DNA of 64,000 nucleotides, taken from the NCBI RefSeq assembly GCF_029892445.1, contig NZ_JARXVJ010000001.1, positions 3,162,001 to 3,226,000 on the forward strand. Direction: 5' to 3'. The notes under the pieces were generated by a model, which made no database searches, was not told where the DNA came from, and was given only the letters and a program-made list of their open reading frames with translations. Made by a program: the position numbers and the translations under genes. The stretch is from Chryseobacterium sp. H1D6B (GTDB lineage Bacteria > Bacteroidota > Bacteroidia > Flavobacteriales > Weeksellaceae). Numbering within the stretch: position 1 is the stretch's first letter; every line of letters starts with the position of its first letter. Shown here in pieces: positions 54,846 to 63,033 of this stretch.

Positions 54846-56438
54846 ATGTATAATAAAGGATTATTCAGTAACTGGGTTCCAAAGCCCGTCCAGCTTTTAA
54901 TGATGGTGCTGCTGTTAATAGTGGTCATGCCGTTAGGAGGCGTGTATACTGGAAATATCAGCTACATGGTAGGAGGAACGGGTGTTTTATCGGAATATTT
55001 TATGTTTGCAAACTACGCATCCACCATTGGGATGGGAGCCTGTATGCCTGTGGTTCTCAGAATGAAAATGAGATTCAAGGTGCGTGATAAAGTTACATTG
55101 CTTCTTGTTCTTTTAGGACTTTTGAGCTATATAAATGCAACCACAATGCAGCCGATGGTCATGGTGGCTGCCTCATTCTTGATTGGTTTTCTTAAAATGA
55201 TGATCGTTATTGAACTGTTTCTGCCGCTAATGGTGATGCTGGGAGGGCGCGGTATATTTTATGGTGTTTTCTATACTTTTGTGTTGACGCTTAATCAGCT
55301 TACCGCTTATTATGCGGTGGAAATTTCTATCGTCTACAACTGGCAGCAGTTTTTGATAATAGCCTCTGTTTTATGTTTTGTAATGGCGCTTTTATGCTGG
55401 ATTTTCATGCATGATAAATATTTTGCACTTAAAGTACCGCTGCATTATATTGACTGGCTGAGTATCATTTTATTTGCATCCACTTTTATGTTTTCGGCAT
55501 ATGTATTTTCTTTCGGGAAACAGCAGGACTGGCTGAACTCAAGTAAGATTATCAATGCAAGTATGGCTGCTTTTATCAGTTTTGGCCTGTTGATTATCCG
55601 TCAGTTTACGTTAAAAAGACCCTATTTATCATTTACCATATTCAAAAGAAATAATGTACAGCACGGATTGTTTATGCTGTTATGTCTAGGGATGTTTATG
55701 GGGACGGCATCTGTTCAGAATATTTTTGCGGTAAGTGTTCTTGGCTATGATCAATTGACAAATGCCAAATTGAGTGTAATGATGATCCCGGGAATTATTA
55801 CAGCCGGTATTATTGCCGTCATGTGGTTCAAAAAGGAAAAACCTTTGAAAATGTTTATCTTTTCGGGTTTCTCGGCGATGCTGGGATATGCTTTGATCAT
55901 GTACTTTTCAATGGTGCTTGAATTTAATTTTGAACGATGGTATCTCCCGATGTTTTTGAAAGGTTTTGGAATGTGTTCATTATTTATTTCTGTATGGTTT
56001 TATACACTCGATAAATTAGAAATGGATGATATGCTTGCCGCCATAGGTCTGGTATTGGTCTGGAGAACATTTTTGGCAGTAGGATTTTTTTCTGCTCTGT
56101 ATTCTTGGGTGCAGTATCGTTTTCAAGTAATAGGATTGGGAGATTTAGCAGTCTACATGGACGGAATGACAATTTCCCCTCAAAATACAGGTGTTAATCT
56201 AAAGTCGGTCCAGCTCAATGCAGTTCTTGCTTCCAACAAAAAAATATTCGGATATATTGTTCTTGCAGGGTTTGGAATATTGGTTTATATACTGACGCAT
56301 CACTTTGGAGCTGAACGTTTCCGGTATGTGAGATTTGTCCGAATGCTGAGCGGTAAATCTGTCATTGCCAGAAGAAGGCTGAGAGAGCGTAAACAATTAT
56401 TAGAAGAAATAAAAGACGCTGCAGGAACTGCAGTATAA
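54846..56438 (+). CDS. MFS drug/siderophore efflux pump (EmrB/DHA2-like)
   Basis: Inner-membrane component of the tripartite exporter, 530 residues with about 14 hydrophobic segments as in the DHA2 group. The N-terminal MNKGLFSNW-type start (here MYNKGLFSNWVPKPVQ) and an acidic/Arg-rich C-terminal tail (RRRLRERKQLLEEIKDA) flank the membrane part. The classical MFS loop motif is weak, as in other flavobacterial EmrB-like proteins. It follows the adaptor by 63 bases. Substrate unknown; the TonB receptor gene downstream makes a metallophore or a related compound a reasonable guess. Confidence 0.87.
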   Translation: MYNKGLFSNWVPKPVQLLMMVLLLIVVMPLGGVYTGNISYMVGGTGVLSEYFMFANYASTIGMGACMPVVLRMKMRFKVRDKVTLLLVLLGLLSYINATTMQPMVMVAASFLIGFLKMMIVIELFLPLMVMLGGRGIFYGVFYTFVLTLNQLTAYYAVEISIVYNWQQFLIIASVLCFVMALLCWIFMHDKYFALKVPLHYIDWLSIILFASTFMFSAYVFSFGKQQDWLNSSKIINASMAAFISFGLLIIRQFTLKRPYLSFTIFKRNNVQHGLFMLLCLGMFMGTASVQNIFAVSVLGYDQLTNAKLSVMMIPGIITAGIIAVMWFKKEKPLKMFIFSGFSAMLGYALIMYFSMVLEFNFERWYLPMFLKGFGMCSLFISVWFYTLDKLEMDDMLAAIGLVLVWRTFLAVGFFSALYSWVQYRFQVIGLGDLAVYMDGMTISPQNTGVNLKSVQLNAVLASNKKIFGYIVLAGFGILVYILTHHFGAERFRYVRFVRMLSGKSVIARRRLRERKQLLEEIKDAAGTAV

Positions 56439-56457
56439 AGATACCTTGTTTTCACCA

Positions 56458-56500
56458 GTAAAATCCTAGACTTTTTTAAGGCTGGGATTTTACGTTTTTA
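56458..56500 (+). terminator. Terminator after the exporter operon
   Basis: Arms GTAAAATCC and GGATTTTAC with a loop of about 18 bases, then GTTTTT. It separates the TonB receptor gene from the operon. Confidence 0.75.
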
Positions 56501-56564
56501 ATAATAAGCTGTAATCGGTTTTTAAAGAATTTCATCCACTTAATCTGTTGGCTTATGAGTTTTT

Positions 56565-56584
56565 AATATGAAAAATTTCATATT
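56565..56584. promoter_or_regulatory. 20-base palindrome upstream of the TonB receptor
   Basis: AATATGAAA-AA-TTTCATATT: perfect 9-base arms with a 2-base centre. It lies 30 bases upstream of the TAAATTTG -7 box at 56615-56622, around where a -33 element and an operator would be expected. Does not resemble a Fur box. Confidence 0.55.
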
Positions 56585-56614
56585 GCGTTATTTTTATTTA
56601 GAAGTAATAAAAAT

Positions 56615-56622
56615 TAAATTTG
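56615..56622 (+). promoter_or_regulatory. -7 box of the TonB receptor gene
   Basis: TAAATTTG, exact TAnnTTTG match, 28 bases before the ATG at 56651. Confidence 0.5.
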
Positions 56623-56650
56623 CTGTATTATAAAAACTATTATTTAAAAA

Positions 56651-58867
56651 ATGAAAAAGCAGTATGCAGCCGCCGCTTTGCTGGCTTCAGGATTTGTATT
56701 TTCTCAAACGGGTAATGATTCGCTTTCATCTAAAAGTATTGAAGATGTAGTGATCGTAGCATCGAGAAAACCTACCAAAATTTCTGAAATTCCAGGAACA
56801 GTGTGGGTAGTTCAGAAAGAAAAAATTCAGGAGCAGGCAAAAAGCGGTGTTCCGATCAAAGAAATGCTGGCGATTTTAATTCCCAGTATGGATATCGGTC
56901 CGCAGGGAAGAACAAATTACGGACAAAACATGAGAGGACGTTCTGCTTTAGTAATGATAGACGGTGTTTCTTTGAACAGTATCCGTGCGATCAGCCGTCA
57001 GCTGGATGCAATTGATCCATTTAATATTGAAAGAATTGAAGTGCTTTCAGGAGCAAGCTCTATCTACGGAGGCAATGCGACAGGAGGAATTATTAATATT
57101 ATTACAAAAACTCCATCTAAAAAGGGAATCAGTGGAGAAACTGAGCTGGGAGTCCGTACAGGATTTATGGGGAAAGATGACCATGATTTCCGTGCAGCGC
57201 AGTCGATTTCAGGAAAAGGAGAAAAGCTGTTCGGAAGATTAGGAATTGCTTATCAGCAGAACGGCGGTGTTTATGGTGCAGATCAAAAACAGCTTCTTAC
57301 AGATATCACTCAGACTGACCTTCAGTACAATCAGACGATTGATGTTTTAGCAACAGGAGGATATCAATTCAATAATAAAAATAAAATTACAGCTTCCCTT
57401 CAATACTACAATTCTAAATTTAATGGAGACAGGAGCCTTTATCTAGGAGAGAATTTAGGTGCTTTCACAACAAAAAATCCAAATTTATTGGAAATGAAAG
57501 ACGGTTTTTCTTCTGATAAAAATGTAGGAACAGAACGTTATATGGGAACGGTAGCTTACAGCGGAAATGATATTTTAGGAGGTCAGGATCTTTACGTTCA
57601 GTTTGCGGCAAGAGGTGAAAAACTAGGATTTTATCCTTTCCCTGGAACTGTAGCATTACCGTCAGGAAATCTTTCTTATATGTCTTCCTCTCAGCAGAAT
57701 ACCTATTATTCAGGATTAAAAGCTTTATTGTCAAAATCTTGGAAGGGGCTGAACGTGACGTATGGAATAGATGTTGATTTTGAAAAATTTGAAGGAAACC
57801 AGTCTGTTTATGATATTGGAAAGACAATGTCAAGCGGAGGATTGATTAATGAAACAAAATACAGCTTAGGAAGATACCCTGCAAACCATTCTAAAAGTTA
57901 TGCAGGATATGCTCAGGCAAAATATAATATCCTTCCAAAATTACAATTGAATGCGGGAGTCCGTTACCAGAATATCAATGTTGAAGTTGATGATTTTATA
58001 GGCTCCGTACAGCAGACTCAGGTAGCGATGGGATATGGAAGTTCTGCATCTGCGATTCCGGGCGGAAAAAGTTCATACAATATGACGCTTGCTAATGCAG
58101 GGCTGTTGTATAAGTTTAATGAACAGCATCAGGCTTGGGCCACATTTTCACAAGGTGTAAGTTTAGCCGACCCTTCTAAGTATTACGGAATCGGAGTTTA
58201 TAAATTAAATACCATAACCAATAACTGGGACGTCACTTCAAGTATCAACGTACAAGAACAGCCGCTGCAGGCCATTAAAACCAATCAGTTTGAAGTGGGT
58301 TACCGTATCAATAAAGGAGGATTGAGAGGGCAGATTGCCGGATTCTACAGTAATTCTGATAAAACGGTTGCAGTTGATAGAAAAACCTTCCAGATTCTTG
58401 TAAATGATCTGAAATTAAGAAATATGGGAATTGAAGCTGAGGTTTCTTACAGCCTAGATAATGGTGTCTATTTCGGAGCAAGCGGATTATTGATCAAATC
58501 TGAGGTTGACAATAACGGAGACTGGCTGAAACAGGAGATTTACAATGCTTCGCCGTCTAAATTAGTTACGTATATCGGATACAACATTAAAAGCTGGTCA
58601 TTCAGATTCCAGTCTTTACAGAATTTCAAGCTCAAAGATGATATCAACAATGTGATCGATGGATATAATACCTCTGATCTTATGGTGGGATACAGATTCG
58701 ACTGGGGGAAATTCAATTTAGGGATTCAGAATGTATTCAATACAGATTATCAGACGATCTGGAGTAAGCGTTCACAGGTTTTATATGCTGCCTACGGACT
58801 TCCTGCTTTGTTTGATTATAAAGGAAGAGGCAGAACATTTAATCTTTCTTACACCTTTGATTTTTAA
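56651..58867 (+). CDS. TonB-dependent siderophore-type outer-membrane receptor
   Basis: A 738-residue outer-membrane receptor. Signal peptide residues 1-19 (MKKQYAAAALLASGFVFSQ). The TonB box region is near SIEDVVIVASRKPTKI, followed by the plug domain (residues about 40-155) with MRGRSALVMIDGVSLNS and IERIEVLSGASSIYGGNATGG, then a 22-strand barrel ending in an aromatic residue (YTFDF). It has no N-terminal carboxypeptidase-like domain. The gene has its own promoter and lies after the exporter operon. Likely ligand is a ferric siderophore or similar chelate; this is inference from the receptor class. Confidence 0.93.
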   Translation: MKKQYAAAALLASGFVFSQTGNDSLSSKSIEDVVIVASRKPTKISEIPGTVWVVQKEKIQEQAKSGVPIKEMLAILIPSMDIGPQGRTNYGQNMRGRSALVMIDGVSLNSIRAISRQLDAIDPFNIERIEVLSGASSIYGGNATGGIINIITKTPSKKGISGETELGVRTGFMGKDDHDFRAAQSISGKGEKLFGRLGIAYQQNGGVYGADQKQLLTDITQTDLQYNQTIDVLATGGYQFNNKNKITASLQYYNSKFNGDRSLYLGENLGAFTTKNPNLLEMKDGFSSDKNVGTERYMGTVAYSGNDILGGQDLYVQFAARGEKLGFYPFPGTVALPSGNLSYMSSSQQNTYYSGLKALLSKSWKGLNVTYGIDVDFEKFEGNQSVYDIGKTMSSGGLINETKYSLGRYPANHSKSYAGYAQAKYNILPKLQLNAGVRYQNINVEVDDFIGSVQQTQVAMGYGSSASAIPGGKSSYNMTLANAGLLYKFNEQHQAWATFSQGVSLADPSKYYGIGVYKLNTITNNWDVTSSINVQEQPLQAIKTNQFEVGYRINKGGLRGQIAGFYSNSDKTVAVDRKTFQILVNDLKLRNMGIEAEVSYSLDNGVYFGASGLLIKSEVDNNGDWLKQEIYNASPSKLVTYIGYNIKSWSFRFQSLQNFKLKDDINNVIDGYNTSDLMVGYRFDWGKFNLGIQNVFNTDYQTIWSKRSQVLYAAYGLPALFDYKGRGRTFNLSYTFDF

Positions 58868-58974
58868 TGATTTGAATTAAATTATTTTGCGTTAATTTAA
58901 TTGTAATAAAAGCTCAGACATTGTGTTTGAGCTTTTGTATTTTAGGCAGCCAGCTGTCCAGTTGTTTAACATAA

Positions 58975-59085
58975 CCGTCAGTTCGAGTGTTTTTCGTAAT
59001 GCAATGAAGAAAAATGTATCGAGAACTTCTAATTTAGTATATAACTTCTCGATAAATTTTCTGCAAAATCTACTCGAAGTGACGG
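58975..59085. repeat. Palindromic repeat unit, type III, copy A
   Basis: A 111-base unit with ends CCGTCAGTTCGA and TCGAAGTGACGG, and inner arms TATCGAGAA / TTCTCGATA. The whole unit can fold as one long imperfect hairpin. Same orientation as copy B. Confidence 0.82.
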
Positions 59086-59188
59086 ATGTTTGTTGTGAAT
59101 ACCATCAGTGTTGTCATTGACTGCGTCGAATCTTCAATTTGAGAATAAAGCCGGCAGCGCAGTGAAAAATATTTCCCTATCACATGCT
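59086..59188. repeat. Spacer repeat S between type III units
   Basis: A 100-base segment including GTCATTGACTGCGTCGAATC and GTGAAAAATATTTCCCTAT. An inverted copy lies at 60474-60590, so this spacer is part of the composite repeat. Confidence 0.7.
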
Positions 59189-59296
59189 CCGTCAGTTCGA
59201 GTGTTTTTCGTAATGCAATGAAGAAAAATGTATCGAGAACCTTTAAAAATATAACTTCTCGATACGATTTTTCGCAAAATCTACTCGAAGTGACGG
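59189..59296. repeat. Palindromic repeat unit, type III, copy B
   Basis: Second direct copy, nearly identical at the left half (CCGTCAGTTCGAGTGTTTTT) and slightly different in the loop and right arm. Followed by a shortened spacer up to about 59350. Confidence 0.82.
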
Positions 59297-59391
59297 ATGT
59301 TGGCTGTGAATACTAATAATTCTGCTATTGACTGCGCTCGAAATGACAGAATGTGTGTTTTAAATTAAAATCAAAAACCCTTATCTTTGGC

Positions 59392-59399
59392 GCTTTAAA
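59392..59399 (+). promoter_or_regulatory. -7 box of the methyltransferase gene
   Basis: TATCTTTG, exact TAnnTTTG match, seven bases before the ATG at 59407. Confidence 0.48.
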
Positions 59400-59406
59400 A
59401 GTAAGC

Positions 59407-60111
59407 ATGAAAGATTTAATGGGTAAGGCGGTCTGGGATTATTTCCACAATGAAAATCCTGAAGACCTGCAGACTGAAACTTCAATTTCCGAACTGGATG
59501 AGCTTCCGGTAGATTATCTTTTCAGAGACTTTGAAGAGATGAATGATATCGAGCAGAAAGCACTGGAATCAGCAGAAGGAAAAGTTTTAGATATTGGAGC
59601 AGGAGCTGGTTCGCATTCTCTGTATCTGCAGAATGAAAGCAATCTTGATGTTCTGGCATTAGATATCTCTCCAAAATCTGTTGAGGTCTGCAGGCTGAGA
59701 GGAATCAATAAAGCAGTCTGCGAAAATATGCTTGACCTTTCTGGAGAAACCTTCGATACCATTTTATTATTAATGAATGGAACCGGAATTTTTGAAAGCC
59801 TGACGAAAATTGATATCTATCTTAAAAAATTACATTCTTTATTAAATGAAAACGGACAGATCCTGATCGACAGTACAGACATTCTTTATATGTTTGACCG
59901 TGATGAGGATGGAGGAGTTTTAATTCCTGCCGACGGATATTATGGAGAACTGGACTATATCGTTCATTATAAAGGAGAATCAGAAAATCCTATAAAATGG
60001 CTGTATCTTGATTTTGAAACGTTGAAAAAAGCTTCTGAAAATAATGGATTTGCTATTGAAAAAGTGATGAAGGACGAAGATGCTTATTTAGCAAGACTGA
60101 CTAAGAAATAA
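59407..60111 (+). CDS. Class I SAM-dependent methyltransferase
   Basis: A 234-residue methyltransferase. SAM motif I is KVLDIGAGAGSHSLYL (near residue 60), followed by DVLALDISPKSVEVC (motif II) and FDTILLLMNGTGIF (motif IV region). No clear substrate domain is fused. I use the ATG at 59407, since the -7 box ends seven bases before it and the upstream open frame overlaps the repeats. The gene is bracketed by inverted copies of a composite palindromic repeat. Substrate unknown. Confidence 0.85.
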   Translation: MKDLMGKAVWDYFHNENPEDLQTETSISELDELPVDYLFRDFEEMNDIEQKALESAEGKVLDIGAGAGSHSLYLQNESNLDVLALDISPKSVEVCRLRGINKAVCENMLDLSGETFDTILLLMNGTGIFESLTKIDIYLKKLHSLLNENGQILIDSTDILYMFDRDEDGGVLIPADGYYGELDYIVHYKGESENPIKWLYLDFETLKKASENNGFAIEKVMKDEDAYLARLTKK

Positions 60112-60145
60112 AAGGGTAATTTATTGGTATACTCTCTACATAGTT

Positions 60146-60214
60146 TGTCATTTCGAACACAGTGAGAAATCTCTATGCTCTAAAATGAGATTCTTCGCTT
60201 CGCCCTGAATGACA
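60146..60214. repeat. Palindromic intergenic repeat, type I, second copy
   Basis: Ends TGTCATTT and GAATGACA with inner AAATCTC/GAGATTC arms, as in the element at 12403-12489. Confidence 0.75.
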
Positions 60215-60245
60215 GCACCTGTAGTATCCCTGGCGAATACCAACA

Positions 60246-60335
60246 CCTCGAGTAGATTTTGCAGAAAATTTATCGAGAAGTCTAACATAAAATAATATTC
60301 TTCGCTCTGAAATCAAAGATTCGACGGGGTTATGG
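60246..60335. repeat. Partial type III unit joined to spacer S, inverted
   Basis: The segment 60246-60281 equals the right half of copy A in reverse complement with one mismatch. It is then joined to a piece of spacer S (ATCAAAGATTCGAC). A mosaic of truncated repeat pieces. Confidence 0.65.
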
Positions 60336-60363
60336 CAATACCCGTGATGTTCCCGACAAACAT

Positions 60364-60473
60364 CCGTCACTTCGAGTAGATTTTGCAGAAATCGTATCGA
60401 GAAGTTATATTTTTAATTAAAGGTTCTCGATATATTTTTCTCCATTGCATTATGAAAAACACTCTAACTGACG
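60364..60473. repeat. Palindromic repeat unit, type III, copy C (inverted)
   Basis: Inverted relative to copies A and B: starts CCGTCACTTCGAG and ends CTAACTGACG, with the same inner ATCGAGAA arms. Confidence 0.8.
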
Positions 60474-60590
60474 CTGCATGCAATAGGGAAATATTTTTCA
60501 CTTCGCTGCCAGTTCCATTTTGAAATCAAAGATTCGACACAGTCAATGACAGAGTTATAGGCGTCCATTGCAATACTCACCATGTAGTCA
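60474..60590. repeat. Inverted copy of spacer S
   Basis: Contains AATAGGGAAATATTTTTCAC and GACACAGTCAATGACA, the reverse complement of the 59100-59186 segment with changes. Confidence 0.68.
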
Positions 60591-60611
60591 ATGATAATTG
60601 TAAATAAAATA

Positions 60612-60647
60612 AACAGGCCCCGAAAGTTTTAACTTTCGGGGCCTGTT
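60612..60647. terminator. Strong terminator downstream of metG
   Basis: Perfect 17-base arms AACAGGCCCCGAAAGTT and AACTTTCGGGGCCTGTT with only two loop bases. Could serve both strands. Confidence 0.88.
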
Positions 60648-60667
60648 ATATCTAGTTGAAATAGAGT

Positions 60668-62701
60668 TTATGCAATTTCAATACCGTTTTCTACACTTTC
60701 GTCAGGTGTTACAAAAGATAATTTTCCGTCAGCTTTTGTAGTTAATAATAACATTCCCTGAGATTCAATGCCTCTGATCTTTCTTGGCGCAAGATTTAGT
60801 AAAATCATCACCTGCTTTCCAATAACCTCTTCCGGAGTGAAACTTTCTGCGATCCCTGAAACCACTGTTCTTACATCTACACCGGTATCCACTTTTAGCT
60901 TTAAAAGTTTGTCTGCTTTTTCTACTTTTTCAGCTTCAATAATCGTTGCAGTTCTTAGATCGATCTTAGTAAAATCATCAAATGTGATCTCTTCTTTCAT
61001 AGGATTGGCGTTAGGATTTGTTTTTTTATTACTTTGTTTAGTATCTTCTAATTTCTGGATCTGAGCCTCAATAACGTCATCTTCAATTTTTGAAAAAAGA
61101 AGAGAGCTTTCATTAATGGTATGCCCTGTTTCAATCAATACATTTTTAGTTTCAACAGTGTCCCAGTCGGATTTTTGAACATTGAACATAGTCAATAGCT
61201 TTTCAGAACTGAAAGGCATGAACGGTTCACATAATTGAGCTAACGCAACAGCGATCTGAGCACCGACAAATAATGAATGTGCTGTTTTTTCAGGATTGTC
61301 TTTAATGGTTTTCCAAGGTTCTTCAGTTTGAAGATACTGGTTTCCAAAACGGGCTAAATTCATTAAAGCGGTTAAAGCATTTCTGAATTCATAATTCTCT
61401 AAGAATCCTGAAATTTCCTTCGCTGCTTTGTTGATTTCCTGTAATTCTGGAGTATTTTCATTTCCTTGTGGAATAACACCATTATAATGTTTATGGATCA
61501 GAACAGCAACTCTGTTGATAAAGTTCCCGAAAATCCCAACTAATTCAGAGTTATTTTTTGTCTGGAAATCTTTCCATGTAAAATTATTATCCTTTGTTTC
61601 CGGAGCTGAAGAAAGCAGGGAATATCTTAAGACATCCTGCTGTCCAGGGAAATCCTGAACATATTCATGAGCCCATACTGCCCAGTTTCTTGAAGTTGAG
61701 ATCTTATCATTTTCAAGATTCAAAAATTCAAAAGCTGGAACATTTTTCGGCATAATGTAGTCTCCGTGAGCTTTCATCATTGCCGGAAAAATAATACAGT
61801 GGAAAACAATATTGTCTTTTCCAATAAAGTGAACAAGATCGCTGTTTTCATTCTGCCAGTAGTCTTTCCAGTCTTTTCCATTTTTCTCAGCCCATTCCTG
61901 AGTGAAAGAAATATATCCGATGGGTGCATCAAACCACACGTAAAGAACTTTTCCTTCTGCATTCGGTAAAGGAACAGGAACTCCCCAGTTCAGGTCTCTG
62001 GTCATTGCGCGGGGTTTCAATCCGTCATTTAACCAGGATTTTACCTGTCCGTAAACATTGGGCTTCCAGTCGTCTTTGTGGCCTTCAATAATCCACTCAT
62101 TTAGGAAATCTTCATATTCGTTTAAGGGAAGATACCAGTTTTTGGTTTCTTTTAAAATAGGAACATTGCCGCTCAACATTGATTTTGGGTTGATCAGCTC
62201 AGAAGGAGAAAGGGTAGAACCGCATTTCTCACATTGGTCTCCGTAAGCATTTTCATTACCGCAGTTCGGGCATGTTCCAACGATGTATCTATCGGCCAGA
62301 AATTCTCCGGCCTGTTCATCAAAATACTGCTCAGAAACTTCTTCAGTGAATTTTCCTTTTTCATAAAGGGTCTTGAAAAAATCCTGGCTTGTTTCGTAAT
62401 GTTTTTTTGAAGTCGTTCTTGAATATTCATCAAATGAAATTCCTAAGTCTGCAAAAGACTTTTTAATAATTTCATGATATTTATCTACAATATCTTGAGG
62501 GGTTACTCCTTCTTTTTTTGCTCTGATGGTAATAGGAATTCCATGTTCATCTGAACCACAGATGAAAGCGACGTCTTTTCCTGATCTTCTTTGAAATCTT
62601 GCATAAACATCCGCAGGAATATAAACACCTGCCAAATGTCCTATATGAACCGGCCCGTTTGCATATGGAAGTGCCGCCGTAATCATCTTTCTGTTTGACA
62701 T
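60668..62701 (-). CDS. metG: Methionine--tRNA ligase
   Basis: Charges tRNA-Met and initiator tRNA. The 677-residue protein has the class I signature HIGHLAGVY near residue 18, a four-Cys zinc knuckle (CPNCG and CEKCG near residues 140-162), and the KMSKS-equivalent KISTSRNW near residue 335. The C-terminal 105 residues form the tRNA-binding OB-fold (ITFDDFTKIDLRTATIIEAE), preceded by a Lys/Asn-rich linker. A minus-strand TATCTTTG at 62722-62729 lies 20 bases before the ATG. Confidence 0.97.
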   Translation of the reverse strand: MSNRKMITAALPYANGPVHIGHLAGVYIPADVYARFQRRSGKDVAFICGSDEHGIPITIRAKKEGVTPQDIVDKYHEIIKKSFADLGISFDEYSRTTSKKHYETSQDFFKTLYEKGKFTEEVSEQYFDEQAGEFLADRYIVGTCPNCGNENAYGDQCEKCGSTLSPSELINPKSMLSGNVPILKETKNWYLPLNEYEDFLNEWIIEGHKDDWKPNVYGQVKSWLNDGLKPRAMTRDLNWGVPVPLPNAEGKVLYVWFDAPIGYISFTQEWAEKNGKDWKDYWQNENSDLVHFIGKDNIVFHCIIFPAMMKAHGDYIMPKNVPAFEFLNLENDKISTSRNWAVWAHEYVQDFPGQQDVLRYSLLSSAPETKDNNFTWKDFQTKNNSELVGIFGNFINRVAVLIHKHYNGVIPQGNENTPELQEINKAAKEISGFLENYEFRNALTALMNLARFGNQYLQTEEPWKTIKDNPEKTAHSLFVGAQIAVALAQLCEPFMPFSSEKLLTMFNVQKSDWDTVETKNVLIETGHTINESSLLFSKIEDDVIEAQIQKLEDTKQSNKKTNPNANPMKEEITFDDFTKIDLRTATIIEAEKVEKADKLLKLKVDTGVDVRTVVSGIAESFTPEEVIGKQVMILLNLAPRKIRGIESQGMLLLTTKADGKLSFVTPDESVENGIEIA

Positions 62702-62721
62702 TTATAGTAAAGTTTTAACTA

Positions 62722-62729
62722 CAAAGATA
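62722..62729 (-). promoter_or_regulatory. -7 box of metG
   Basis: TATCTTTG on the minus strand, exact TAnnTTTG match, 20 bases before the ATG. Confidence 0.5.
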
Positions 62730-62801
62730 AGGATTATATGATAAAAATAATTTGAATGTGTTGAGATGACTCTTAAAATTTGGCAGTTAGTTAATATTTA
62801 A

Positions 62802-62840
62802 TTAACATTTCGTTAAATGATTGTTTAACTTTTTGTTAAA
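62802..62840. promoter_or_regulatory. Two TTAAC-N5-GTTAA palindromes upstream of the SusC gene
   Basis: TTAAC-ATTTC-GTTAA at 62802-62816 and TTTAAC-TTTTT-GTTAAA at 62824-62840, centres 23 bases apart (about two helix turns). They lie in the AT-rich region between divergent metG and the SusC-type gene. Confidence 0.45.
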
Positions 62841-63033
62841 AATAATTAAGTGTTATGCAATGTATAATTATGTTAATTATATGTAATTCAATTATTTGGT
62901 TATAAATAACCATTCAATTTACATATTTTCTGTCAATTTTAACGTAATTTAATGATAATTACATTTTTTTTATAAATTGCAAGGCTGGTTATTCCTGCGA
63001 AAAATAAAAAAGACTATAAAAAAGACAATATTT

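Noticed and set aside
56565..56584. Fur box before the TonB receptor
   Set aside because: The palindrome lacks the GATAAT-type hexamers of Fur sites.
58923..59120. 65-residue frame in the repeat block
   Set aside because: It is composed of the palindromic repeat sequence and its spacer; no start signal or conservation is visible.
60173..60370. 65-residue reverse frame in the right repeat block
   Set aside because: Built from repeat pieces; the similar short frame in the left block reflects the repeat, not a gene.
58975..60590. CRISPR array
   Set aside because: Repeats are about 110 bases, palindromic, few and irregularly spaced, with no uniform spacers and no cas genes.
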